The position numbers and the translations under genes were made by a program. Under the pieces are notes generated by a model. It searched no databases, was not told the DNA's origin, and saw only the letters and a program-made list of their open reading frames with translations. A DNA stretch of 64,000 bases, taken from Phycisphaerae bacterium (GTDB lineage Bacteria; Planctomycetota; Phycisphaerae; UBA1845; UTPLA1). This document shows positions 7,714-16,379 of the stretch, piece by piece (within the stretch, counting starts at the first letter, position 1; every line of letters begins with the position of its first letter). Where the stretch lies: positions 1 to 64,000 of the forward strand of contig JAFGQA010000406.1 of the NCBI GenBank assembly GCA_016935885.1, in the 5' to 3' direction.

Positions 7714-10700
7714 GCAACCGCCCCAGCAGTCCCAACGCATCCAGCGGCGTCGTCCGGTCGAGCTCCACGGCATCCACGGCGTCAACCAATTCACGCCACC
7801 AGTCGGGCATCGGCTCCAGGTCGGAAAACAGCAGTGCTTGACACGGCTGTTTCAAGGACTTGCCCTCCGCCGCAAGGCCACCGCTGCGAGACTTTCCCTC
7901 GAAGTGTCGCTCCAATTCCGCAAGAACCGCCTCGCTTCGCCTCAACACCGATGCCGGCAGCCCGGCCATCGCCGCAACATGGACCCCGTAGCTCCGGTCC
8001 GTCGCGCCGGGCGTGATCTTGTGCAGGAACACAACGTCCCGCCCGGCCCCCTCGGGCCGAAGCTGCTCACGCACCGCGACGTTGTAGTTCGCCACGCCCG
8101 GCAGTTGCTCGGCCAGTTCCGTCAATTCGTGATAGTGCGTCGCGAACAACGTCCGGCAGCCAATCCGCCCAGCAATATGTTCGGTGATCGCCCACGCCAA
8201 CGCCAGGCCGTCGTACGTGCTCGTCCCCCGGCCGATCTCGTCCAGGATCACAAGCGACCCCGCCGTCGCATTGTTCAGGATCCGAGCCGTCTCCAACATC
8301 TCGACCATAAACGTCGAATGTCCCCGGGCAAGCTCGTCGCTTGCCCCTACACGGGCGAAAATCCGGTCGACCGGGCTCCACCGCATAGACTTCGCCGGAA
8401 CATAGCTGCCCGTTTGCGCAAGCAGCACCAACAACGCCACCTGGCGGATGTAGGTCGACTTGCCCGCCATGTTCGGGCCTGTGATTACGAGCAACCGATC
8501 GCCCTCGGGCGCTAGCAAGCAGTCGTTCGGCACGAAGCGCTCCGCCAGCGTGACGTCGAGCACCGGGTGCCGACCGTCGACAATCTCCAAAACAATCGAC
8601 GATTGACGATGATCGACCAGTTCCGGCCGGCAGTAGTCCCGCCGACGCGATAGCTCCGCCAATGAACACAGGACGTCCAGCGTCGCAATCGCCTCCGCCG
8701 TGGCTTGCACCCGGGGGAGATCCGCCGCCGCCCGGCGCCGAATCCCGTCAAACAGCTCCAACTCAAGCTGCTTTGCCTTGTCCACCGCGCCGAGGACCTC
8801 GTTCTCGTGCCGCTTCAAGTCCTCGGTAATGTACCGCTCGGCGTTGCGGATCGTCTGCTTACGCACATACTCCGCCGGCACCTTGTCCCGGTGCGTGTGC
8901 GTAACCTCGATGTAGTACCCGAAAACCGAGTTGTAGCCAACCTTCAACGTCGGGATCGCCGTCCGCTCCACCTCCCGCGCCTGGAACTCCGCCAGCCAAC
9001 GACCACCCGCCCGACCCACCTCCCGCAGCCGATCCAATTCCTCGTCATAACCATCCGCGATGAAGCCCCCGCCCCGAAGCACCGGCGGCGCATCCTCCTT
9101 CAACGCCTTGCTCAAGAAACCCGCCAACTCCTCGTGACCACCCAGTGCCTCCGTTAACAGCCCCAAAAGACATCCCTTCTCAGGTGTAAGGCGTGTTTCG
9201 TCCGACGCTTCACGCCTCACAAACGACGCTTCACGCTTCACGAACGACGCTTCACGAGGCTTGCCGTTTGGCGGATTCAACGCCGACGATTCACTGTGCC
9301 GTTCAGCATCCCCAATCCCCAATCCCCAATCCTCGACCCGCGTTTCTTCCGCCAGCTTCGCGCACCCACCCAACGCACGCCCCAGCGCCACCATGTCCCG
9401 CGGCGACGCCCGGCCCACGCCCAGCCGCGCCGCGATCCGTTCGATATCTCCCATCTCCCGCAGGTGCTCACGCATCCGACGCAGCCGATCTGGCTGCCCA
9501 CGCAACTCCGCGATCGCATCCTGCCTCGACCGAATCTCCTCCTCATCGCGAAGCGGAAAACAAAGCCACGCACGAAGGCGACGCGAACCCATCGGATTCA
9601 CCGTCATGTCGATCGCGCCCAACAGAGAGCCAGCCCTGCTCCCATCCCGCCCTTGACCACCCCTCGCCGCCGCCCAGGGGCTGTCAAGGGGCCGCTCCAC
9701 CTCCAGCGACCGCAACGCCACCTGATCGATGATGACGGAGCGGTCCGACCGACGAGGAACGATCTTCAGAATGTGCGCCAACGCCGACTGTGACACCGGC
9801 CCCTTGCCCGTGGAATACCGGCGAGATTCCGGCGACACCCTCTGCGTTTCCTTCAGATAATCAACCACCGCCGCGGCAGCGCACAGCGAGGCATCGAAGC
9901 TGTCAAAGCCAAACCCCGCGAGGCTCGAGACCCCGAAATGATCGCACAATGCCCGCTCTGCCATGTGCGCATCGAACACGTGCGCCGGCCGAACAGTCAC
10001 TACCAAGCCCAGCCCATCCTGAAGGCCCTCCAGCAGCGCCCGCCGCGCGGTTGGAGCCTGGGGATGGTGGTTGGGAGGTTGACGATCGACGGTCGACGAG
10101 GTGGCCGGCTTGCCGTTTTGCAAATCGCCGTTCGTCATCCGCTCTTCGCTCTCCGCCGGTGACCATCCGCCATCCGCTATCCCCGCCTCCGGCACCAACA
10201 CCTCCGCAGGCCGAAGCCGGGCCAGTTCATCCCCCAACGCCGCCGCCGGAACCACCTGCGCAAAAAAACGCCCGCTCGCCAACTCGACACAGGCCAGACC
10301 CACCTTGTGCCATTGGCTGTCAGCCGGTGCCGCACCATCGGGACACAACGCCACCAAGTAGTTGTCGCCCCGCTCGTCAAGCAGCGCCTCGTCGGTCAAC
10401 GTCCCAGGCGTGATCACACGCTCGACGCGGCGCTTCACAACGCCCTTAGCAAGCCTCGGATCTTCCACCTGCTCGCTGATCGCCACCTTGTAGCCCGCCC
10501 GGACGAGCTTCGCGATATACCCGTCCACCGCGTGGTACGGCACACCGGCCAACGGAATCGGCTCCTTGCTGCCCTTGTTCCGCGAGGTCAGCGTCAGCCC
10601 AAGTACCCGCGAGACCGTCTTGGCGTCCTCGTAAAACGTCTCGTAGAAATCGCCCATCCGAAACAGGAGGATCGCATCACCCACTTCGGTCTTCTGCTCG

Positions 10701-10831
10701 AGATACTGCCGCATCGCGGGCGTCAGCGAGGGTTTCACACCGGCCTTCACGTTCCCACCGCCAGCCGTACAGACAGTCCGCTCGGCAGGGGGCGTCGTCG
10801 ATCGTGTGGGAACACCCGAATTCATCGACAT
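7688..10831 (-). CDS. mutS: DNA mismatch repair protein MutS, with low-complexity insertions
   Basis: Recognises mismatches and starts methyl- or nick-directed repair with MutL. Product of 1047 residues from ATG 10831 (a second ATG at 10825 has better spacing to GGAAAG). The family is usually about 850-900 residues. Visible features: mismatch-binding GDFYETF near residue 60; connector and lever domains; Walker A GPNMAGKST near residue 780; STFMVEM; Walker B LVILDEIGRGTSTYDG; and FATHYHEL. The extra length comes mostly from two in-frame low-complexity inserts, at about residues 218-260 (between core strands of the connector) and 497-550 (lever/clamp region). They are built from dispersed word repeats (9181-9342 and 10052-10178). 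A mini-insert (DHRQSSIV) precedes EIVDGRHP. All catalytic motifs are intact, so the protein is probably functional. Confidence 0.95.
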   Translation of the reverse strand: MSMNSGVPTRSTTPPAERTVCTAGGGNVKAGVKPSLTPAMRQYLEQKTEVGDAILLFRMGDFYETFYEDAKTVSRVLGLTLTSRNKGSKEPIPLAGVPYHAVDGYIAKLVRAGYKVAISEQVEDPRLAKGVVKRRVERVITPGTLTDEALLDERGDNYLVALCPDGAAPADSQWHKVGLACVELASGRFFAQVVPAAALGDELARLRPAEVLVPEAGIADGGWSPAESEERMTNGDLQNGKPATSSTVDRQPPNHHPQAPTARRALLEGLQDGLGLVVTVRPAHVFDAHMAERALCDHFGVSSLAGFGFDSFDASLCAAAAVVDYLKETQRVSPESRRYSTGKGPVSQSALAHILKIVPRRSDRSVIIDQVALRSLEVERPLDSPWAAARGGQGRDGSRAGSLLGAIDMTVNPMGSRRLRAWLCFPLRDEEEIRSRQDAIAELRGQPDRLRRMREHLREMGDIERIAARLGVGRASPRDMVALGRALGGCAKLAEETRVEDWGLGIGDAERHSESSALNPPNGKPREASFVKREASFVRREASDETRLTPEKGCLLGLLTEALGGHEELAGFLSKALKEDAPPVLRGGGFIADGYDEELDRLREVGRAGGRWLAEFQAREVERTAIPTLKVGYNSVFGYYIEVTHTHRDKVPAEYVRKQTIRNAERYITEDLKRHENEVLGAVDKAKQLELELFDGIRRRAAADLPRVQATAEAIATLDVLCSLAELSRRRDYCRPELVDHRQSSIVLEIVDGRHPVLDVTLAERFVPNDCLLAPEGDRLLVITGPNMAGKSTYIRQVALLVLLAQTGSYVPAKSMRWSPVDRIFARVGASDELARGHSTFMVEMLETARILNNATAGSLVILDEIGRGTSTYDGLALAWAITEHIAGRIGCRTLFATHYHELTELAEQLPGVANYNVAVREQLRPEGAGRDVVFLHKITPGATDRSYGVHVAAMAGLPASVLRRSEAVLAELERHFEGKSRSGGLAAEGKSLKQPCQALLFSDLEPMPDWWRELVDAVDAVELDRTTPLDALGLLGRLQRLVKRGS
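9181..9342. repeat. Word-repeat insertion inside mutS (second insert)
   Basis: Contains four copies of the acgcttcacg word (9205-9256), the ttgccgtttggcgga word (9260-9274) and a tandem ccccaatccccaat tract (9310-9328). It encodes a stretch that includes REASFVKREASFVRREAS, which has no counterpart in MutS orthologues known to me. The reading frame is preserved. Confidence 0.7.
10052..10178. repeat. Word-repeat insertion inside mutS (first insert)
   Basis: Low-complexity, in-frame stretch encoding about 42 Pro/Ser/Asn-rich residues (for example NGKPATSSTVDRQPPNHH). It carries the ccggcttgccgtttt word and the gacgatcgacggtcgacga word, both found elsewhere in the window as intergenic repeats. 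Confidence 0.6.
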
Positions 10832-10891
10832 CTTTCCGGTCCGCTTGGACTCAGCGTGTGGAAGCCTATCTTGACGTAAGCGGCGTGGTAG

Positions 10892-10951
10892 ACTGTGGCA
10901 CCGCCGTCCCGGCGGTGCGGGCACAGGCGGGACGCCCGCGCCACAGGACCC
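10892..10951. repeat. Double-hairpin 'GCCACAG' repeat
   Basis: Two adjacent stems: gcaccgccgtcccggcggtg followed by ggcgggacgcccgcgccac. This has the same two-hairpin plan as 13085-13170 and 40866-40951, with stem bases changed in pairs. It lies in the intergenic region upstream of mutS. Confidence 0.65.
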
Positions 10952-11036
10952 GCTGGAACAGGCCCCAAGCCGGAACTGTAGGCAATTCCATACAACCTGA
11001 CAAGGCGCTTGCCAGCCGATGGCGTTTCCGCGGGTG

Positions 11037-11172
11037 CATGACAGTTTGGGCGGGTGCCACTGGCAGCTTGCCTGCCAGTGTGTATGCCCCACGCGCCCAC
11101 CGGAGAGACCGCACGGGCGGACAAACCGCCCGTGGCACCCAGAATCGAATGCCGCCGGAAGTGTCACGGACC
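11037..11172 (+). repeat. 136-bp terminal-inverted-repeat element, copy 1
   Basis: Starts catgacagtttgggcggg and ends with gccggaagtgtcacggacc; the ends are imperfect inverted repeats (TGACA/TGTCA core). Inside are two stems, cactggcag...ctgccagtg and acgggcgg...ccgcccgt. Closely similar copies lie at 22900-23038, 24877-25012 and 26955-27090, with an inverted longer copy at 33901-34087. It resembles a MITE in structure; no transposase is present in the window. Confidence 0.75.
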
Positions 11173-11310
11173 CCGCTTTCTCCCACACGAAATCTGCCCG
11201 CGCCAGTGCAAGGCGTGATTGTTAGAATGCACCGCCAAGTCGGCGAATCCGCCGTAACCGCGGTTGTACCAGGCCAACATAGGATTAGCTCCATTCCGAC
11301 ACCACACCAC

Positions 11311-12537
11311 ATGACCCGAACCGGCCACAACGAGGAATGGCAACGCTACGCCGTTATCTGCACCGCGATCATCACGCTCTGCATCATCCTCAAGCTTCCT
11401 ACGCTGTTCCTCCAACACCTGGAATACGATGAACAGATCTACTGGGCGCTAACCACGAACTGGCTCGAAACCGGCTCCTACTGCCTCCGCGGCACGAGCA
11501 TCCTGGCCGAGTTGCCTCAGTCGGTGTATGACCGCCCGCTGTTCCACCATCCGCCGTTGTTCTCAATCTTGCTGGCTCCCTTCGTTGCAGCGGACAGCCC
11601 TCGCGCCGCGATCCTGATCTCCTGGCTGGGCCACGTCCTCGCCATCGTCGGCGTCGCCATGATCTGCTGGACCGGCCGTCGGCGATCTTGGGGTGGCGCA
11701 CACTTCCTGCTGTGGCTTCCCGTGCTGGCGGTCGCCCTCGACCCAATCCTCACGTTCTGCTCGCGCAAGCTGTGGCTCGACGACCTGGTCGGCGGGCTGG
11801 CGGCCTTGTCGATGGGCCTCCTGTCGTTGGCGGCCGCGCGAAAGCACGCCGCCTGGGCGGCGGCGGGCGGAGCGGCGCTCGGCCTGGCCTCACTGACCAA
11901 GCTGCCAGCCTTGATCCTCGTCCCGGCTGCTGGGCTCCTGCTGTGGTTGGCCACGCAGGACAACGCCCGTGCTCGATGGCGTCTGCTGCTCGCGTGTGCG
12001 GTCCCGGTCGTGCTGCTGCTCGTGCCGTGGTTCGCCGTGTTCTACGCACATTACGGAACGCTCCTGCCGAACTGGATTCGCCCCGATCCGGTGATGATTG
12101 AGACCAGTGGCCTGGTCCGGCGCGCAGTGTCACAGCCGTGGCACTACTATCTCACCGAGTCCGTGATGGTTGCTCCCGTTGTGTTCGTGGTGCTGGTCGG
12201 ATACATCGCCCGGCGTGGTCGCGTGTGGTCGGCGGCGTGGGGCGTACCGCTCGTCTGGGTCACGTTCGCTGTGGTCGGGCTGGCGGTCCTCGGGCTGCGC
12301 GGACAGGGCATGCAGCTCCGGTTCCTGACCATCGCCGCTCCGGGATTGTATGCGATGCTGGCGGCGCTGCTTGCCCGCGTCCACCCGAAACGCTCAATCC
12401 TGCCCCTCGCGGCGCTGCTGACGGTGATATACGGTGCCATAAATGTGGGCTTCTACCTGAATCCATTCGGCCAGCAATTCGACGAGATTGTCTCCCTGCC
12501 CGTACTGTTATGGAACATGTCAAGCCACAGTCCGTGA
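11311..12537 (+). CDS. Membrane glycosyltransferase, GT39/ArnT-like (GT-C fold)
   Basis: Product of 408 residues, starting MTRTGHNEEWQRYAV. Multiple transmembrane helices begin at about residue 15. The acidic motif EYDEQIYW after the first helix is the expected GT-C active-site Asp/Glu, and RPLFHHPPLFSILLAPF resembles the H-x-P-P-L segment of PMT/ArnT enzymes. Such enzymes move a sugar from a polyprenyl-phosphate carrier to protein or lipid at the outer face of the membrane. ATG 11311 is chosen at the start of the recognisable family sequence; no clear Shine-Dalgarno is seen and an upstream ATG (11227) is possible. It is followed 139 bases later by a second multi-helix protein, so the two may act on the same glycan. 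Confidence 0.75.
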   Translation: MTRTGHNEEWQRYAVICTAIITLCIILKLPTLFLQHLEYDEQIYWALTTNWLETGSYCLRGTSILAELPQSVYDRPLFHHPPLFSILLAPFVAADSPRAAILISWLGHVLAIVGVAMICWTGRRRSWGGAHFLLWLPVLAVALDPILTFCSRKLWLDDLVGGLAALSMGLLSLAAARKHAAWAAAGGAALGLASLTKLPALILVPAAGLLLWLATQDNARARWRLLLACAVPVVLLLVPWFAVFYAHYGTLLPNWIRPDPVMIETSGLVRRAVSQPWHYYLTESVMVAPVVFVVLVGYIARRGRVWSAAWGVPLVWVTFAVVGLAVLGLRGQGMQLRFLTIAAPGLYAMLAALLARVHPKRSILPLAALLTVIYGAINVGFYLNPFGQQFDEIVSLPVLLWNMSSHSP

Positions 12538-12676
12538 TCGTCGCCGGCGATGCCCGAGCCCGCAGATCCCGATCCCTACGTCTCATCGGCGATCACTCGC
12601 CGGCGCATCCGGGCCGCCATAGCGCAAGCGAAGTCAGCCAGCCCACGGTAGGCGAGCGCCCGGTAGGGGGACACCA

Positions 12677-15316
12677 ATGAACGGGCAGCCGACGCACCGG
12701 ATGCCATGGATCGTCGCGGCCGCGACGACCGTCGCCGGGGCCGTGGCACTTGCCTCCGGACAAACCGAACCGTGGGCCGGCCTCCTCGTCCTGCTTGCGT
12801 GTCACCTGCCGATCCTGCTCGGCGCGTGGTGCCTCGCCGGGCGACTGACCGCTCGCCGGGTCGATCGCGGCTCCTCGGCGAGCGAACTCGTCCTGACCGG
12901 CCAGACCTACTTCGCAAGCCTGGTTGTCCTTGGACTGGTCCTCGGCCACATCGGGCTGTTGACCCGCCCGGCAACACTGATCTCCGCCGGCCTGCTCGGA
13001 CTCGCCATGATGTGGACCGGCCGCCGTTTCGCCTTCCTGCCGGTTGGTCGCCTATACCGTTATCAGGAGAAACCTTCGAGTTTAGCGAAGAAAACTGTGG
13101 CACCGGCGTCTCGCCGGTGGGGACACAGGCGGGACGCCTGTGCCACAGTTTGGCTGCGGGCAAAGGCCGCCCTACGGCGATCCCGCCTCGCCGCCGCGAC
13201 GACATCCGCACCTCCGGACGCGGCGCCGAAGTCCGTAGCCCACAATCCGCGGTTCCCGACGAAGGTCCCGTTCGTGATCTTGGTCCTGATCGTCGTCGCC
13301 GCCGCGGTCGCCTGGAAAAGCCTCGCAGATCCCACCTACGAGTACGACGTCCTGACGTACCATCTGATGTTCCCCGCGCGCTGGACACAGGACGCCGCCA
13401 TCTCCATCGTCCCGACCTGGTTCGGCGACCCGGCCCCAGCCTATGCCCCGTCCACCACCGAGGTCTATTACACCTGGCTGATGCTGCCCATGGGCGAGGA
13501 CCTCGTCGCTCGCGGCGGCCAGTTCCCGTTCTGGATACTGCTCCTCGCCGCGGCACACGCCCTCGGTCGCGAACTGGGCCTCCGCCCCCGAGAGCGCTCC
13601 TGGGCGTGCTTGGCCCTCGCGCTACTCCCTGCGATCACGGCCCAGGCCGCCACGGCGATGGTCGACGTCGCCTTCACGGCCCATCTGCTCTCCACCGCCA
13701 TGTTCGCCCTGCGCGCTAGCCGGACGAGGCGCACCGCCGATGGCGTCGGTCTGATCCTTGCCATCGGTCTGTTGCTGGGAGCCAAGTTCATTGCCATCGC
13801 CTACTTGACCGCGCTGTCGCCGCTCCTCATCTGGGCATTCTGGCGACTCCTTCGCCTGCCAACCAAGCCGTGGAGCTGGCGAGGACTGCGCCTGCCTGCC
13901 GATCGCTACAGCAGGCCGGTCTTGATCCTGACCACCATGGCCGCCGCCTGGATCGGCGGTTTTTGGTACGCCCGAAACTGGGCCGTTACCGGCAATCCCG
14001 TCTATCCCCTCGAAGTCAAACTCGGCTCGACGGTCGTGTTCGGCGGCGCCTACGGTCGCCCGCAGATGGAGAACTCGATCTTCAACGTCCGCCGCCGGAC
14101 CCAGCCGGACGCGCTCGGACAAACGCTATGGGAGGCCGTCCATTCGCCCCACATGCCATGGCCGTCTCGTGACGAACAGGGCTTCACAGCCGCCTTCCGC
14201 TACTGGTATCTCGGACCAGTAGGCCTGATCGCCGTGCTGTTCACCGTCGCCGCCATCTCCGTCGCCCGACGAGCGCCTTCTCGCACGCCGCGGCTGCTGT
14301 TTTACATCTGCGTCGTCGCGATGTTCCTCGTCTTCTGGTATGTGCTGCCGTTCCAACAGCCACGATTCGCCTGGGGACCGATCGCGGCCGCCCTCATCGG
14401 CGCCACGGCCGTCGCACGGCTCCATCGGCGGGCACCGCTTGTCCTCCTCCTGCTTGGCATTGCTGCGTGGGCGATCTTCTTCACGGAAGACCTGCGGGAA
14501 GGCTTCGCGATTCCCGCGCCAGCCTGGATTACGGCATTCCTGTTGGCTGGCGCCTGGATGCTCGTCCACCGCGTGCGCAGCTCGACGACGGCGTGGCTTC
14601 TGGGGGCGGTGGCCTTGCTGTTCGCCTGCATCCTGGGCGTTGCCTCGACAAGCAATGGCTCGCGAACGCGCGCCCTGGCAGACCCACGGTTCTTCCCCGC
14701 GGCCTGGCCCTGGATCGATCAGAACCTGCACAACGTCACCATCGCCTACGCGGGCAACAACGTGCCGTATTTCCTGTGCGGCCGGCGACTGGAAAACCGC
14801 GTCCTTTACGTCCCGGCCCGACAGCCTTCAGACGGCAAATACCACTATTTCGCTTCCTTGCCGGAGACCCTCGCCCTTGGCGCCCCAAACACCTCCGAGC
14901 CGGCCTTCGATCGCTTCATCATGGACCCGGCGACGTGGCTGGATAACCTCCGCGCTCTCGGCGTCGATTACGTTCTGGTCAATCCTCTGTTTCCAAACCT
15001 TCTGCCGAACTACCGCCACGACCCACAGGGCTTCCCCATCGAGCGCGAGTGGCTCGACAGCCTCTGTAAGGCCCCACCCGGCACGGAACCGGCCGCCCAC
15101 TGCCGCGTGTTCGAGCAGGACGGCGTCCGTCTCTACAAGCTCGACCTCGATGCGATCGACGCCTTCCCACCGCGCCTACGCCGCGTCATCCGCGACGAAA
15201 CCGACGCCATTGACAGGCTGCATCAGGACGGCCCACGCGCGGGGCAGCCGATACGCGACTATCCCCACGCCCGCCGTATCATCGAGCAGGCTGGCCTTCG
15301 CCTCCTCGAACCCTGA
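12677..15316 (+). CDS. Large membrane glycosyltransferase-like protein with an in-frame repeat insertion
   Basis: Product of 879 residues; AGGGGG sits 6 bases before ATG 12677. It has about 14 hydrophobic segments and a GT-C-like acidic motif after one helix (YEYDVLTYHLMFPARW, about residue 220). A long periplasmic C-terminal domain (about residues 680-879) includes AYAGNNVPYFLCGRRLENRV and VDYVLVNPLF, as in planctomycete membrane mannosyltransferase-like proteins. Residues 137-165 (AKKTVAPASRRWGHRRDACA and neighbours) are translated from the 86-bp double-hairpin repeat at 13085-13170, lying in the loop between the N-terminal four-helix part and the main domain. The exact sugar and acceptor are unknown. 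It probably pairs with the upstream GT39-like gene. Confidence 0.65.
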   Translation: MNGQPTHRMPWIVAAATTVAGAVALASGQTEPWAGLLVLLACHLPILLGAWCLAGRLTARRVDRGSSASELVLTGQTYFASLVVLGLVLGHIGLLTRPATLISAGLLGLAMMWTGRRFAFLPVGRLYRYQEKPSSLAKKTVAPASRRWGHRRDACATVWLRAKAALRRSRLAAATTSAPPDAAPKSVAHNPRFPTKVPFVILVLIVVAAAVAWKSLADPTYEYDVLTYHLMFPARWTQDAAISIVPTWFGDPAPAYAPSTTEVYYTWLMLPMGEDLVARGGQFPFWILLLAAAHALGRELGLRPRERSWACLALALLPAITAQAATAMVDVAFTAHLLSTAMFALRASRTRRTADGVGLILAIGLLLGAKFIAIAYLTALSPLLIWAFWRLLRLPTKPWSWRGLRLPADRYSRPVLILTTMAAAWIGGFWYARNWAVTGNPVYPLEVKLGSTVVFGGAYGRPQMENSIFNVRRRTQPDALGQTLWEAVHSPHMPWPSRDEQGFTAAFRYWYLGPVGLIAVLFTVAAISVARRAPSRTPRLLFYICVVAMFLVFWYVLPFQQPRFAWGPIAAALIGATAVARLHRRAPLVLLLLGIAAWAIFFTEDLREGFAIPAPAWITAFLLAGAWMLVHRVRSSTTAWLLGAVALLFACILGVASTSNGSRTRALADPRFFPAAWPWIDQNLHNVTIAYAGNNVPYFLCGRRLENRVLYVPARQPSDGKYHYFASLPETLALGAPNTSEPAFDRFIMDPATWLDNLRALGVDYVLVNPLFPNLLPNYRHDPQGFPIEREWLDSLCKAPPGTEPAAHCRVFEQDGVRLYKLDLDAIDAFPPRLRRVIRDETDAIDRLHQDGPRAGQPIRDYPHARRIIEQAGLRLLEP
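13085..13170 (+). repeat. 86-bp double-hairpin element inside a glycosyltransferase gene
   Basis: Two stems, caccggcgtctcgccggtg and cacaggcgggacgcctgtg, flanked by gcgaagaaa on the left and tttggctgcggg on the right. An 86-bp copy in mnmE (40866-40951) matches at about 77 of 86 bases. One stem position differs as an A-T to G-C pair swap, which points to conserved structure. It is read through in frame here. Confidence 0.75.
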
Positions 15317-15910
15317 CCCCGCGTCTTCGTCCCGCCCCGCCCCGCAGAAGAACCTCACACCAGTGCCACCTTGTTTGGCACTCCCGGACAACAGCCCCCT
15401 TGTTACATGGGCCCCATCCGTCAGGCTGCCCAACCGGGCTAGTCATGGTGTTCTGGCATGGGAAGCGGAAGCCGGCTTGATGGGTCCGTGCGACCCTTCG
15501 ACCTTGCGGGCGGCAGGCAAAGATGAGTTGAACCCCGACCACCTTGTCTGTCGCCCTTTTTCGGCCTTCGGCCGGTGTACGCCTACGCTAACGCCTGACA
15601 GCCTCGGCAAACCACCGCCTCTGGCGGTGAGGATTGACAGGGGTCTGCCGTTTCAGCGATTTGTGGTACGCGCCGCGCACATGGTGTGCGGTCCGGAGAG
15701 TGGGGTTCGCTCCGGCCCCAACGGGGCCAGGGATCGTAGCCGGGGGTGGAGCGAAGCGAAACCCCCGGCTGCCGGGCTGCCTGTTCACCCCAGCCCCGAA
15801 GGGACGCCGGAAGTGTCACCGCCGTGACACCTGTCGCCTCCGCCCCATTCGGGGCGGAAGGTTGATGATCGCGATCCGCAACCACGGGTTTCGCTTCGCT
15901 TCACCAGTGG

Positions 15911-16016
15911 CTAACAGCCCGTGGTAGAAGGGAAAACAGCGTTTCGGAAACGCCGCTTTTGACCGTGAAAACCACCGGCGAGACGCCGGTGCCACAGTTT
16001 TGCCACGGGCTGCTAA
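15911..16016 (+). repeat. 106-bp terminal-inverted-repeat element, copy 1
   Basis: Left end ctaacagcccgtggta and right end tgccacgggctgctaa are inverted repeats (13 of 16 positions). The interior has the strongly conserved block aagggaaaacagcg...tcggaaacgcc, then the stem accaccggcgagacgccggtg and gccacagttttgcc. Sister copies are at 20328-20434 and 62958-63063. Confidence 0.8.
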
Positions 16017-16037
16017 AGCATCTCACGGTTGGATGCA

Positions 16038-16110
16038 CCTGTGGCACCGCTGCACCTGTGGCACCGCCGTCTCGGCGGTGGATTAACGGGCTTTGGCGCC
16101 CGTGCCACAG
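16038..16110. repeat. Hairpin cluster of the 'GTGGCACCG' family
   Basis: Repeats of cacctgtggcaccg followed by the stem caccgccgtctcggcggtg and a distal gcgcccgtgccacag. It lies 22 bases after the 106-bp element copy and looks like a degenerate or composite unit. Confidence 0.6.
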
Positions 16111-16379
16111 TCGCAGGCAAGCGTGAATTGCCCTACCATCCTCCGCCCCATCCGGAGCCGAGATGATCGCCAAACCCCAATCCGGGCGGGCCTGACCGCC
16201 GGTTCCTTTCAGGGGCCTTCCTCATACCACCGGCTCTGCCGGTGGCTGCTGTTTCCGCAGCTTCCACCGGACTACTACGAGCGGCCTTCCACAACCGCCC
16301 CTGCGCGAGAAGCCACGAGGTCTGAGGCCGACGGCTCATCTCCTCGACAGCGGCTCAGTTCGGGAGTGATTGGGTCGAT

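Larger units (their letters stand above)
10832..11310. other. Intergenic region between divergent mutS and glycosyltransferase gene
   Basis: No gene is supported. It contains the double-hairpin repeat (10892-10951) and one copy of the 136-bp inverted-repeat element (11037-11172). A TAGAAT at 11223-11228 is a possible -10 box for the downstream gene, but no -35 is seen. Open frames through this region are only translations of the repeats. Confidence 0.5.
15317..16379. other. Gene-free repeat island
   Basis: More than 1 kb without a credible gene. It holds inverted-repeat blocks such as tagccgggggtggagcg / aacccccggctgc (15736-15775), ccgaagggacgcc and cattcggggcgga. These are followed by a complete 106-bp terminal-inverted-repeat element (15911-16016), a further hairpin cluster (16038-16110), and accaccggctctgccggtgg (16227-16246). 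Open frames across it are short and overlap on both strands. It separates convergent genes, so transcription termination is one possible use. Confidence 0.6.

Noticed and set aside
10832..11188. N-terminal extension of MutS
   Set aside because: 119 extra codons come from the 136-bp element and hairpin repeat; MutS begins near 10831.
10804..11310. N-terminal extension of the GT39-like protein
   Set aside because: Extension is the translation of the double hairpin and the 136-bp element; the family sequence begins at 11311.
12549..12650. 33-codon open frame between the two membrane glycosyltransferase genes
   Set aside because: No Shine-Dalgarno, no hydrophobic or family features; cannot be supported.
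14340..15827. 495-codon plus-strand frame overlapping the large glycosyltransferase
   Set aside because: Out-of-frame shadow, Ser/Pro/Arg-rich, that runs into the repeat island; no ribosome site or family match.
15317..16379. Insertion sequence remnant
   Set aside because: No transposase fragment in any frame; only palindromes and a complete non-coding element.
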